NCBI RefSeq assembly: GCF_900096585.1
Contig: NZ_FMYH01000010.1
Location: 53,505-117,504 of the forward strand
Direction: 5' to 3'
DNA: 64,000 bases
From: Sanguibacter gelidistatuariae
GTDB lineage: Bacteria; Actinomycetota; Actinomycetes; Actinomycetales; Cellulomonadaceae
Shown: piece after piece, positions 16,227 through 25,198 of the stretch
Layout: every line of letters begins with the position of its first letter
How positions within the stretch are numbered: position 1 is the first letter of the stretch
Position numbers and translations under genes: made by a program
Notes under the pieces: generated by a model
The model's input: the letters and a program-made list of their open reading frames with translations, nothing else
Told to the model about the DNA's origin: nothing
Databases searched by the model: none

Positions 16227-17399
16227 GTGACCGGCACACCCCAGAGCGTACAGATTCCCGCACCAGACCCCGCCTCCCGCGAAGGCTCCGAGGTCGTCGC
16301 GCAGGTCGCAGCCGCGCTCTCGGCACCGGATGGCTCCCCCCGTGCCGAGCTGCGGGTGCCCACCTCCGGTTCGACCGGCCAGCCCCGCGTCGTGGTCCTG
16401 TCCGCGCGGGCCGTGCGCGCCTCGGGTGAGGCGACCGCTACGCGCCTGGGCGGACACGGCCAGTGGCTGCTGGCTCTGCCGACCACGCACGTCGCCGGTC
16501 TCCAGGTGGTCGCCCGGTCGGTCCTCGCAGGGACGACGCCGCAGGTCATGGACCTGCACGACGGCTTCCGGTCCCAGGCCTTCGCCGAGGCGTCCGGGCG
16601 GCTCACCGGCGCCCGCCGCTTCACCTCGCTGGTCCCCACCCAGGCGCACCGGCTCGTGGAGGACGCCCGCACCGGCTCCCCCGCCGGCCTGGAGGCCCTC
16701 GCTGGCTACGACGCCGTCCTGCTCGGCGGCGCCGCGCCCGCGCCGGCGCTGCTCGCCGCGCTCGCCACCGCCGGCGTCCGCGTGGTCATCACCTATGGCA
16801 TGAGCGAGACCGCGGGCGGCTGCGTGTACGACGGCGCACCGCTCGACGGCGTCCGGGTGCGGATCCGCGAGGGGCGGATCGAGATCAGCGGGCCGGTCCT
16901 CGCCGACGGCTATGCCGACGACGCCGAGGCGACCGCGCAAGCCTTCGCCACGGACTCCGCGGGCTGCCGCTGGCTGAGCACGAACGACGTCGGCGTCGTT
17001 GTCGCTACCGACGGCGCGGACCACCTCACCATCCTGGGACGCGGGGACGACATGCTCATCACCGGCGGGGTGAACGTCGCCCCCGCGGCGGTCGAGGCCC
17101 TCCTGACCGGAGCCCTTGGCATCACCCAGGCATGCGTCGTCGGGCTTCCCGACCCGGAGTGGGGCACGTCCGTCGTCGCCGTGGTGACCCTGGCTGCGGG
17201 AACGGAAGCGACCCCGGAGGGGCTGCTCGCGCAGATCCGCCCGTACGTCACCGATATCCTGGGAACACCTGCCGCGCCGCGCCACGTCGTGATCGTTGAC
17301 GAGCTCGCGCAACGCGGACCAGGGAAGATCGATCGTCACCGGGTCACGAGAGTCGCAGCACGGCTGCTCGGCCGGGCCGGCTCGACCACCCACAACTGA
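16227..17399 (+). CDS. menE: o-succinylbenzoate-CoA ligase
   Basis: 390-aa AMP-forming acyl-CoA synthetase, shorter than typical (~450-490) because the N-terminal region is reduced, as is usual in actinobacteria. Core motifs: VPTSGSTGQPRVV (~residues 44-56, P-loop), ITYGMSETAGG, DVGVV, GRGDDMLITGGVNVAP and the C-terminal catalytic Lys in GPGKIDRHRV. Activates o-succinylbenzoate for MenB. GTG start is defined by the -10 box six bases upstream. menA follows after 10 bp. Confidence 0.93.
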   Translation: MTGTPQSVQIPAPDPASREGSEVVAQVAAALSAPDGSPRAELRVPTSGSTGQPRVVVLSARAVRASGEATATRLGGHGQWLLALPTTHVAGLQVVARSVLAGTTPQVMDLHDGFRSQAFAEASGRLTGARRFTSLVPTQAHRLVEDARTGSPAGLEALAGYDAVLLGGAAPAPALLAALATAGVRVVITYGMSETAGGCVYDGAPLDGVRVRIREGRIEISGPVLADGYADDAEATAQAFATDSAGCRWLSTNDVGVVVATDGADHLTILGRGDDMLITGGVNVAPAAVEALLTGALGITQACVVGLPDPEWGTSVVAVVTLAAGTEATPEGLLAQIRPYVTDILGTPAAPRHVVIVDELAQRGPGKIDRHRVTRVAARLLGRAGSTTHN

Positions 17400-17409
17400 T
17401 CGGAGTTCC

Positions 17410-18279
17410 ATGGCAACGCCCTCTGAGTGGTTCGCAGGCGCCCGCCCGCGCACCCTGCCCGCGGCCGCGACCCCCGTCCTGGTCGGTTCGGGGGCGGCCG
17501 CGCAGGTCGACGGCTTCGCCGTGGTGCCGGCCCTCCTCGCCCTGCTCGTGGCGCTCGCGCTGCAGGTCGGGGTGAACTACGCCAACGACTACTCCGACGG
17601 GGTCCGCGGCACCGACCTCGACCGTGTCGGCCCGCTGCGGCTGACTGCCGCTGGCATCGCCCGGCCGTCCCAGGTCAAGTGGGCCGCCTTCGCCTCCTTC
17701 GGTGTGGGGGCGCTGCTCGGCTTGGCCCTCGTGATCATCTCCGGGCACTGGTGGCTGCTCGCCGTCGGCGCGCTGTCGATCGCCGCCGGGTGGTTCTACA
17801 CCGGCGGTAAGAAGCCCTACGGGTACCTCGGGCTCGGTGAGGTCGGGGTGTTCATCTTCTTCGGCCTGGTGGCCGTGCTCGGCACGACGTACACACAGAT
17901 CGACCGGGTGACGGTTCCCGCGGTCCTCGGCGCGGTCGCGGTGGGCCTGCTGGCCTGCGCGATCCTCATGGCGAACAACATCCGCGACATTCCGACCGAC
18001 GCCGTCGTCGGCAAGCGCACCCTCGCGGTGCGGATGGGCGACTTCCGCGCCCGACGGGCCTACGTCGCGATGATCTGGCTGCCGCTCGTGCTCGGCGTCG
18101 CGTGCGCCTTCGCGAACGGATGGGCCGTGATCGTCCTGCTGCTCGTCTTCCCCGCCGTGCTGCTGAGCATCCCGGTCCTCGCCGGTGCGCGTGGCCGGCT
18201 GCTGGTCCCGGTGCTCGCCGCGACCGGGATGTACGAGCTCGGCTTCGGGGTGCTGCTCGGACTCGGGCTGGCGATCTGA
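17410..18279 (+). CDS. menA: 1,4-dihydroxy-2-naphthoate polyprenyltransferase
   Basis: 289-aa integral membrane prenyltransferase of the UbiA family with about eight helices, attaching the isoprenoid chain to DHNA. The first Asp-rich motif is NDYSDGVRGTD (~residues 58-68), the second NNIRDIPTDAVVGKRTLAVRMG (positions ~190-210). ATG at 17410 has GGAG five bases upstream; the longer open frame reaching back into menE is a shadow. Co-transcribed with menE. Confidence 0.95.
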   Translation: MATPSEWFAGARPRTLPAAATPVLVGSGAAAQVDGFAVVPALLALLVALALQVGVNYANDYSDGVRGTDLDRVGPLRLTAAGIARPSQVKWAAFASFGVGALLGLALVIISGHWWLLAVGALSIAAGWFYTGGKKPYGYLGLGEVGVFIFFGLVAVLGTTYTQIDRVTVPAVLGAVAVGLLACAILMANNIRDIPTDAVVGKRTLAVRMGDFRARRAYVAMIWLPLVLGVACAFANGWAVIVLLLVFPAVLLSIPVLAGARGRLLVPVLAATGMYELGFGVLLGLGLAI

Positions 18280-18316
18280 GGCGAGTGAGCGTGCAGGCGG
18301 CTCCGGCCGCAGGCCG

Positions 18317-18682
18317 CTACGGCTTGTTTGAGTCTGGCTGGTCTGATTCCAGCTGGTCTGATTCCACCTGGTCTGATTCCAGCTGGTCGACCGGCCGGGC
18401 GGAGCCGTCGACGACCGTGTCGACCTCGGAGTCCTCGAGCGCGGCGTCATCCTCGACCGCCCTGCTGAACCGTTCCCCGGTGACCTCGCGGGTCTTCTTG
18501 CGGCCGGCGAGGTACATCGCTGCGGCTTCACGCTGCCTGCCCAGCAGCAGGTAGGACACCATGAGCGCCAGCACGATCGCCACGACGGGAAGCAGGAGGT
18601 CACGCAGACCGATCGCGTAGAGGATCACGCCAAGGACGAGGATCAGGGCCAGTCGGAGCACGGAATAGATGATGAAGGGCAC
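18317..18682 (-). CDS. DUF4229 membrane protein
   Basis: 121-aa protein with two membrane helices (~residues 5-25 and 28-48) and a cytoplasmic tail. The segment ALMVSYLLLGRQRE is characteristic of DUF4229, an actinobacterial family of unknown function usually near menA. The last 20 residues are a LESDQ-type repeat encoded by a 15-bp direct repeat. GTG start at 18682 lies six bases after the -10 box TACGCT. Convergent with menA. Confidence 0.8.
   Translation of the reverse strand: MPFIIYSVLRLALILVLGVILYAIGLRDLLLPVVAIVLALMVSYLLLGRQREAAAMYLAGRKKTREVTGERFSRAVEDDAALEDSEVDTVVDGSARPVDQLESDQVESDQLESDQPDSNKP
18337..18382. repeat. 15-bp coding direct repeat
   Basis: Three copies of CTGGTCTGATTCCAG/C encoding the acidic repeat at the C-terminus of the DUF4229 protein. 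Confidence 0.85.
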
Positions 18683-18688
18683 CCGCTC

Positions 18689-18706
18689 AGCGTAAACGCA
18701 TAGGCT
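18689..18706. promoter_or_regulatory. overlapping divergent leaderless promoters
   Basis: Minus -10 TACGCT (18689-18694) lies six bases before the DUF4229 GTG; plus -10 TAGGCT (18701-18706) lies six bases before the ATG of the next gene. Only six bases separate the two boxes, so the two polymerases would cover the same DNA. Confidence 0.6.
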
Positions 18707-18712
18707 GGAGAG

Positions 18713-19183
18713 ATGTTCCGCGCCCTAGCAGTCATCGCCGCCTTCGCCCTCCTCGTCTATGCCCTCGCCGACTTCGCCTCCAGCGACGAACGCGACCGGG
18801 GCGGGATCCCCGGCTGGCTGTGGGCCGTGATCATCATCTTGCTGCCGTACTTCGGGCCGTTGTCCTGGATCGTGTTCAGCCGCTCACGTCGTCGCCAGGG
18901 CGCCGGCCCGGGCCACCCGTCGGCCGGCACCTCCCCCAGGACCCGCCGTCGCCCCAGCGGTCCCCTCGCGCCCGACGACGACCCGGAGTTCCTGTGGCGA
19001 CTCGCCCGCGAGCAGCGCCGCCAGGCCCGTCCCGCCGCCGATGCCGGGACGTCGAACGCAGCGCCCGACGACACGTCCGCCCGCGATCACAGCACCCACG
19101 ACCACGACCACGGCGCCCACGACCAGACCACGCCGCCCGAGCTCCGCGACGACCAGGGCCCAGACACCAAGCCCACAGCCTGA
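18713..19183 (+). CDS. PLDc_N-domain membrane protein
   Basis: 156-aa protein: two membrane helices (~residues 3-20 and 33-53) with IPGWLWAVIIILLPYFGPLSW, matching the phospholipase-D-nuclease N-terminal (PLDc_N) domain, but no nuclease HKD motif. A Pro/Arg-rich linker leads to APDDDPEFLWRLARE, a short motif conserved in actinobacterial homologues, then a His/Asp-rich tail (DHSTHDHDHGAHD). Function unknown. Leaderless ATG start. Confidence 0.8.
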   Translation: MFRALAVIAAFALLVYALADFASSDERDRGGIPGWLWAVIIILLPYFGPLSWIVFSRSRRRQGAGPGHPSAGTSPRTRRRPSGPLAPDDDPEFLWRLAREQRRQARPAADAGTSNAAPDDTSARDHSTHDHDHGAHDQTTPPELRDDQGPDTKPTA

Positions 19184-19262
19184 TCCCCGCCGGCCCCGAC
19201 CTGCTCCCCGCGCCCGTGCCGGCCCCCACCCACCCGCTCTCACCCACCCGCTCTCGCGCACC

Positions 19263-19325
19263 CGATAGGTGCGCGATTTCCGCCCCCTTGGCGGCGGAGA
19301 CAGGGCGGAAACCGGACACCTATCG
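19263..19325. repeat. long inverted repeat, copy 2 of the ATAGGTGTCCGG family
   Basis: Arms 19263-19285 and 19303-19325 pair over 20 of 23 positions. Read on the minus strand the right arm is CGATAGGTGTCCGGTTTCCG, nearly the arm core at 7516-7541. It sits between the convergent PLDc_N and ccsB genes in a 325-bp gap, which also holds the 17-bp tandem repeat and the ccsB terminator and no gene. Confidence 0.85.
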
Positions 19326-19371
19326 CCGGCGATCGCCGGTGGAGGGTGGGGTAAGGGGGGTGGACCTGCGG

Positions 19372-19422
19372 ATGGGGTGCGGGACCGGGTGGGGTGCGGG
19401 ACCGGATGGGGTGCGGGACCGG
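19372..19422. repeat. 17-bp tandem repeat
   Basis: Three units of RTGGGGTGCGGGACCGG (R = A, G, A), followed by a partial fourth. Non-coding and G-rich; could form G-quadruplex-like structure on the plus strand. Confidence 0.8.
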
Positions 19423-19445
19423 GTGGGGATGTCCGGATGTGACTC

Positions 19446-19473
19446 TGCCCGGTGTCCGCGGGGACACCGGGCA
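19446..19473 (-). terminator. terminator of the cytochrome c maturation operon
   Basis: TGCCCGGTGTCC-GCGG-GGACACCGGGCA: perfect 12-bp stem with tetraloop, 36 bp beyond the ccsB stop. Confidence 0.75.
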
Positions 19474-19508
19474 GGATCGCGTGCGTGGTCCTGGCCTGGG
19501 CGGGCCGG

Positions 19509-20549
19509 TTACTTGGCGTTGGGGGCGTTCTGGACTCCTGAGTAGGAGTGCAGGCCGCTGAAGAGGATGTTCACGCCGGTGAAGTTGAACAGCACGCACG
19601 CGTAGCCCACGACGACGAAGTACGCGGCACGGCGCCCGGACCAGCCGCGGGTCGTGCGAGCGTGCAGGTAGGCCGCGTAGACCACCCAGACGATGAAGCT
19701 CCAGACCTCCTTGGGGTCCCAGCCCCACGGTCGGCCCCACGCGCCGTCGGCCCAGATGGCCCCGCCGATGATGGTGAAGGTCCACAGCACGAAGCCGAGG
19801 CCGTTGAGCCGGAAGCTCAGCGCCTCGAGCGCCGTCGGGGTCGGGATGGCGTCGAGGAAGCGCCAGTTGAAGAACTTGCCCGCGGCGACGTTGCGCCCGC
19901 GGATCACGGCACCCTCGCCGTGCAGGAGCGTCGAGCCGTTGTCCCGGGAGTCCCGCAGCAGCTGCAGCACGCTCGTGGCGAAGGCCACGGTGAACACCGC
20001 GGTCGCGGAGACCGCGACGCCCACGTGGATGACCAACCAGTAGTTGCGCAGCGCGGGCTGGACCTCGTCGGCGACCACGTGGAACACGTTGAGCGCGAGG
20101 ACCAGGAAGGTCACCGCGACGAAGGTGATGACCACGCCGAGGAAGCGGACGTCGAGCTTGAGCTGGAGCAGCAGGAAGATCCCGATCGCCAGGAAGGTCC
20201 CGGTGAGCCAGAACTCGTACATGTTGGCCCACGGCACGTGGCCCGCGGCCACGCCGCGGGTGACCACGGCGACCGCGTGGATGATGAAGCCGAGCCACAG
20301 CGTCGACATCGCAACGCCCAGCGACTTGCTCCGGCGACGACCCCCCTCGGGGTCGGCGGGGAAGGCCGCAGAAGCGGCCGCACGCACGGGCGCGCCCGCA
20401 CCCACGGGGACGCGTGCGAGCTCCTCGGCCTTGCGCTGACCGATCGCGTCGGACATCTTCGAGAGATCCATCGCAAACGCGATCATGGCGACGGTGTATG
20501 CGGTCGCTGCTCCCCAGGCTAAGAGATCGCTGATCTCAGAGAGGTTCAT
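19509..20549 (-). CDS. ccsB: cytochrome c biogenesis protein CcsB (heme channel/ligation subunit)
   Basis: 346-aa multi-helix membrane protein of System II cytochrome c maturation, working with ResB to deliver heme to apocytochromes outside the membrane. The tryptophan-rich heme site GRPWGWDPKEVWSFIVW is visible near residue ~275, with conserved His residues in flanking helices. A variable cytoplasmic loop (~residues 35-75) is Ala/Arg-rich. ATG at 20549 overlaps the resB 3' end by 14 bases; the open frame 29 codons longer is not needed. Confidence 0.93.
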   Translation of the reverse strand: MNLSEISDLLAWGAATAYTVAMIAFAMDLSKMSDAIGQRKAEELARVPVGAGAPVRAAASAAFPADPEGGRRRSKSLGVAMSTLWLGFIIHAVAVVTRGVAAGHVPWANMYEFWLTGTFLAIGIFLLLQLKLDVRFLGVVITFVAVTFLVLALNVFHVVADEVQPALRNYWLVIHVGVAVSATAVFTVAFATSVLQLLRDSRDNGSTLLHGEGAVIRGRNVAAGKFFNWRFLDAIPTPTALEALSFRLNGLGFVLWTFTIIGGAIWADGAWGRPWGWDPKEVWSFIVWVVYAAYLHARTTRGWSGRRAAYFVVVGYACVLFNFTGVNILFSGLHSYSGVQNAPNAK

Positions 20550-22311
20550 CGGACGGCCTTTCACGAGCGGGACTGGTGGGAGCTGTGGGTGGTGCAGGCG
20601 CTTCGTCATAGAGGGCCGCCTCGTCAGCGGCCTCATCGGAGTCGGGAACGGCGTCGGGCAGCGGGTCGAGGCGTCTCAGCGCCGCGACGAGCGCGTCCAC
20701 CTCGCTCTGCAGGCCCATGTCGTCACCACGGGCCAACCCGGCCACCTCGACCACTGTACGAGGGTTCTCGCCGTCGGGCGCTTCCGTACGGGCCCTCAGC
20801 CAGAGCCGACGGCGCGGGGTGAACAGGGAGATCGACACGCCCAGGAGCGCGGTCAGCGCGAAGACCAGCACCCATACGAGGGTGGGGTCGTAGCGCAGGT
20901 CGAGAGCGACGAACCGAGGCAGCTCGCTGAACTCGATCGTGCCGAGACCGTCGGGGAGGTCGACCGTGGTCCCCTTGCCGACGATCAGCGTCACCGGAGT
21001 CCCGTCCGCCTCGACCGACTGGGTCATCGCGTCGGTCTGCAGCCGGTAGACGTTCTGCGGCACGCCCCCGTCCAGGCCGAGGTCGCCGTGGAAGACGGTG
21101 AGCACAAGCGCGGGGTTGATCGGGTCCGGGAAGATCGAGCGTGCGCCGTCATCGGTGATCTCGGCCGTGGGCAGGAAGTACCCGACGAGGCCGATCTGCT
21201 CCCCGGTCGAGACGTCGGGCACTTTGATGACACCCTGCGAGGTGTACATGTCGTCCTCGGGCAGGAACGGGACCGGACCCGAGAACGCGATCTCGCCTGC
21301 GGCGTCGCGCACGGTGACGTAGGGGGCGTAGCCGTTGCCCTGGAGGTAGATCTTCGCGCCGGCCTGGCTCAGCGGCTCGTTGACCTTGATGGTCTCCTGG
21401 CGCTCGGATCCGTCGGTCTCGCGGACTGTGACCGACGCCGTGAAGTCCTGGGCCTTGGCATCGGTGATGCGGAACTTCGACGCGAAGGAGTCGAGCGTCA
21501 TCGAGAACGGGTGCAGGGAGTTCTCGGTGAACAGCGCGCCCTTGTCGAAGGTGTCGTACTCGACGACAGAGTTCGCGAAGCCGCGTCCCTCGGTGATGAT
21601 CACCTGGCCGCGGTACTCGAGCATCTGGCCGGCGCCGAAGGAGATGAGCAGGCCGAGCAGGGAGATGTGGAAGAGCAGGTTCCCGCTCTCGCGCAGGTAG
21701 CCGCGTTCCGCGCTCAGCGTGCGCGCGCCGTCGGGCTCCGTTGCGGTCACGACGCGGAACTTGGGCAGGCCAAGGAAGCGTCGGCGCAGGTGGGTGCGGG
21801 CCGCGGCGGTCACGTCGTCGGCGTCGGCGAGCGCGGCGTCGACGTCGAGGCGGCCCTTCGCGGGGAACCGAGCGAATCGGCGCGGGGTGCGCGGTGGGGC
21901 GCCGCGCAGGTTGTGCAGGTGCGCCTTGACCCGCGGCAGGATGCACCCGATGAGGGAGACGAACAGCAGGAGGTAGATCGCGGAGAACCACACCGAGGAG
22001 TAGACGTCGAAGAAGCCCAGCCGGTTCAACCACTCGCCCAAGGTCGGGTTGTCGCGCAGGTACTGCGCCACCTCGGCCGGCTTCTGCGACTTCTGCGGGA
22101 AGATCGATCCCGGCACGGCCGCCACGGCGAGCAGCATGAGCAGGAACAACGCCACGCGCATCGAGGTCAGCTGACGCCAGACGAAGCGCAGCATGCCCGT
22201 CACGCCGATCTGGGGCGCGTTCACGGTGGGGGCGTCGGTCCCCGCGAAGGAGTCGTCGATGCCTTCCGGGCGGTAGGACCGGTCCTCTGGGACTTTGGCG
22301 TTCTTGGCCAC
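20536..22311 (-). CDS. resB: cytochrome c biogenesis protein ResB
   Basis: 591-aa partner of CcsB. Membrane helices at ~residues 55-75, ~110-130, ~205-225 and ~495-515 flank a large extracytoplasmic domain. ISLLGLLISFGAGQMLEYRGQVIITEG and VNEPLSQAGAKIYLQGNGYAP are typical ResB segments. The last ~60 residues are acidic and Pro/Ala-rich. The GTG at 22311 shares its first base with the ccdA TAG stop, which fixes the start; the 17-codon longer frame is rejected. Confidence 0.93.
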   Translation of the reverse strand: MAKNAKVPEDRSYRPEGIDDSFAGTDAPTVNAPQIGVTGMLRFVWRQLTSMRVALFLLMLLAVAAVPGSIFPQKSQKPAEVAQYLRDNPTLGEWLNRLGFFDVYSSVWFSAIYLLLFVSLIGCILPRVKAHLHNLRGAPPRTPRRFARFPAKGRLDVDAALADADDVTAAARTHLRRRFLGLPKFRVVTATEPDGARTLSAERGYLRESGNLLFHISLLGLLISFGAGQMLEYRGQVIITEGRGFANSVVEYDTFDKGALFTENSLHPFSMTLDSFASKFRITDAKAQDFTASVTVRETDGSERQETIKVNEPLSQAGAKIYLQGNGYAPYVTVRDAAGEIAFSGPVPFLPEDDMYTSQGVIKVPDVSTGEQIGLVGYFLPTAEITDDGARSIFPDPINPALVLTVFHGDLGLDGGVPQNVYRLQTDAMTQSVEADGTPVTLIVGKGTTVDLPDGLGTIEFSELPRFVALDLRYDPTLVWVLVFALTALLGVSISLFTPRRRLWLRARTEAPDGENPRTVVEVAGLARGDDMGLQSEVDALVAALRRLDPLPDAVPDSDEAADEAALYDEAPAPPTAPTSPARERPSDEPL

Positions 22312-23144
22312 TAGATCACTGTCCCTGTTCCGCCGATGAACCCTTGCATGGCTCGGCTCCACTCGCCCCAGAGCCCGGTCACCAGCGCGAGGCCGATGAG
22401 CACCAGCATGGCGCCTCCGATCCGCATGATCGCGAGGCGGTGACGCTTGAGGAAGGCCATACCGCGCTTGGTGCTCTGCGCGCCCAGCGCGATCAGCAGG
22501 AACGGCAGCCCCAGGCCGATGCAGTAGAAGACCGCGAGCAGACCACCACGCAGCCCCGAGCCCTCATTGAGCGCGAGCGCGTTGATCGCGGTGAGGGTGG
22601 GGCCCAGGCACGGCGTCCAGCCCAGCCCGAAGACGAAGCCGAGCAGCGGCGCGCCCCACAAGCCCGCCGTCGGGCTCACGTGCATGCGCCGCTCACGCTG
22701 CAGGAACGGCACGGCGCCCAGGAACGCAAGGCCCATGAGGATCACGACGACGCCGAGCACGCGGATGAGCACGTCCTCCCAGCGCACCAGGACGGACCCG
22801 ATGGACCCCGCGAGCACGCCGATCGAGACGAAGACGAAGGTGAAGCCGGCGATGAACAGGCTCACCCCGAGGACGACCCGGCGGCGGCCGCTGGTCGCCT
22901 TGGTGGCCTGCGTCGAGGAGGGACTTCCGGGGCCGCCGACGCTTGCAGCCGAGAGGCCGCCGACGAAACCGAGGTAGCCGGGGACGAGCGGGAGCACGCA
23001 CGGTGAGGCGAAGGAGACGAAGCCGGCGAGCAGCGCGACCGGGATGGCCAGCAGCATCGACCCGCTGAAGATGGTGGTGCCGACCGAACCGGCGATGCTC
23101 GCGACCACCTGGACAGGTTCGGTCAGCAGAAGGGGCGCGGACAC
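22311..23144 (-). CDS. ccdA: CcdA/DsbD-type thiol transmembrane transporter
   Basis: 277-aa protein with ~six helices that carries reducing equivalents across the membrane to the TlpA-like thioredoxin. The paired redox cysteines are in ASPCVLPLVPGYLGF (~residues 46-60) and GLGWTPCLGPTLTA (~residues 175-188). GTG start at 23144, seven bases past the tlpA stop; ribosome binding site weak. Third-from-last gene of the tlpA-ccdA-resB-ccsB operon. Confidence 0.94.
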   Translation of the reverse strand: MSAPLLLTEPVQVVASIAGSVGTTIFSGSMLLAIPVALLAGFVSFASPCVLPLVPGYLGFVGGLSAASVGGPGSPSSTQATKATSGRRRVVLGVSLFIAGFTFVFVSIGVLAGSIGSVLVRWEDVLIRVLGVVVILMGLAFLGAVPFLQRERRMHVSPTAGLWGAPLLGFVFGLGWTPCLGPTLTAINALALNEGSGLRGGLLAVFYCIGLGLPFLLIALGAQSTKRGMAFLKRHRLAIMRIGGAMLVLIGLALVTGLWGEWSRAMQGFIGGTGTVI

Positions 23145-23150
23145 GTGGGG

Positions 23151-23795
23151 TCAGGCCCCCGGGGTCTCGGCGAGCACGTCCGCGACCAGCCCGTCGAGGG
23201 TCGTCGCATCAACCTGGCCGAGCACGCGGGCAGCGACCCGACCCTGGCGGTCGAGCACCACGGTCGTGGGGACCGCCTGGACCGGGACGACCTTCTGCAG
23301 GGAGGCCACGACCGACCCGTTCGTGTCGGCGATGCTCGGCCAGGTGATGGCGTGCTCGCGCTCGAAGGCCAGCGCGGCACCGGCGTCGTCGGTCCCGTTG
23401 ATGCCGATGAGCTGCACACCGTCGGTGGCCCGCGCGGTCGCGACCTCGAGCAGGGCGGGCGCCTCGGCGCGGCACGGCGGGCAGGCCGCGTACCAGGTGT
23501 TGAGCACGACGACATCGCCGGCGAACTCGGTCGAGTCCACCGGTGCGCCGGAGAAGTCTGTGCCGGTCAGCGCGACGGCCTCGCCGCGGTCGGACACGGC
23601 CCACGTCCGCAGGCTGCCGTCCCCGGACAGGTAGCCCTGGTCGGCGACGTCGTTCGGATTCGTGTTCCCGGAGTCCGACGCGCACGAGGTCAGCAGCAGC
23701 CCACCAAGCGCCGCGACCGCGACCAGGGTGCGACGCAGGGCGGGTCGGGGGGCACGGACACGGGCGACGGGCGACGGTCGGGTTGCAGAGAACAC
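23151..23795 (-). CDS. TlpA/ResA-like thiol-disulfide lipoprotein
   Basis: 214-aa membrane-anchored thioredoxin. Signal peptide RRTLVAVAALGGLLLTSC ends in a lipobox Cys (~residue 41). The active site is NTWYAACPPCRAEAP (CPPC), and VPTTVVLDRQGRV contains the cis-Pro loop. It should reduce apocytochrome c heme-binding cysteines with electrons from CcdA. The frame is open 77 codons upstream, but the signal peptide dictates the GTG at 23795. GATAGT six bases upstream may be an imperfect leaderless -10 box. Confidence 0.9.
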   Translation of the reverse strand: MFSATRPSPVARVRAPRPALRRTLVAVAALGGLLLTSCASDSGNTNPNDVADQGYLSGDGSLRTWAVSDRGEAVALTGTDFSGAPVDSTEFAGDVVVLNTWYAACPPCRAEAPALLEVATARATDGVQLIGINGTDDAGAALAFEREHAITWPSIADTNGSVVASLQKVVPVQAVPTTVVLDRQGRVAARVLGQVDATTLDGLVADVLAETPGA

Positions 23796-23884
23796 CAGTC
23801 CACTATCCCCTTTGCGACTGGGAGAACTCTGAGAAGTGCGCTCCAGATCACCTGTGATCTGCGTGACGTCGGTCTCGTTGCGCC

Positions 23885-24529
<645 letters not shown>

Positions 24530-24571
24530 GTGAGAAGTCTCCCAAACTTCTGCCCGGACTGGCGCATCGGC

Positions 24572-25039
24572 TCAGTCGCGGCAGGCCTCCGCGACGCGCT
24601 CCATCGCCTCGCCGAGCACGGCGAGCTGTTCTGCGGTGAGGACATCGACGAGGTGGCGGCGCACCGAGCGCACGTGCTTCGGTGCGGCGTCGCTCAGGAC
24701 GGCGTATCCGGCGTCGGTCAGGACGGCGTTGATGCCACGGCCGTCGATGACGCAGGACTCCCGGTTCACCAGGCCACGTTCCTCGAGACGCCGGACGGTG
24801 TGGGTGACGCGGCTCCGAGAATGGGCCAGACTGTCCGCCAGGTGAGACATCCGCATGGTCCAGCTCGAGTTCTCTGAGAGCCGAACGAGGACCTCGTACT
24901 CGTTGAGCGAGAGCCCCGAGTCCCCCTCCAGGTCCCTGTTGAGCGCCTCCGAGAGTCGGGACGCCCCCTCGAGGAACGCCCTCCAGCTGACCTGCTGCTC
25001 GTCCGAGAGCCACGGGATCTCGGGTGTTTCGGTTGCCAT
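24572..25039 (-). CDS. MarR family transcriptional regulator
   Basis: 155-aa winged-helix repressor-type protein. The recognition region is MSHLADSLAHSRSRVTHTVRRLEERGLV (in part, ~residues 65-92), the wing RESCVIDGRGINAVLTDAG. ATG at 25039 with GGAGG eight bases upstream. Divergent from the YceI gene 284 bp away; two MarR-like palindromes in the gap suggest it controls yceI. Confidence 0.9.
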   Translation of the reverse strand: MATETPEIPWLSDEQQVSWRAFLEGASRLSEALNRDLEGDSGLSLNEYEVLVRLSENSSWTMRMSHLADSLAHSRSRVTHTVRRLEERGLVNRESCVIDGRGINAVLTDAGYAVLSDAAPKHVRSVRRHLVDVLTAEQLAVLGEAMERVAEACRD

Positions 25040-25198
25040 GGACGCGCCTCCCCCTGCGTGGCGCGCCGTCCCAATACGGCGTACCAATACCCGCAGACGA
25101 TAGCGTCCTCGGCCGCGAGATTCTGCCGATCTCGACCTTCGCCGCGAATCTCACCAAATATTGGTACGGCGAGGCACTTGCGCTGACCCTCGTTTATA

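Noticed and set aside
23851..23866. CRP/Rex-like site TGTGATCTGCGTGACG before the cytochrome c maturation operon
   Set aside because: Only the left half-site fits; the right half is TGACG rather than TCACA.
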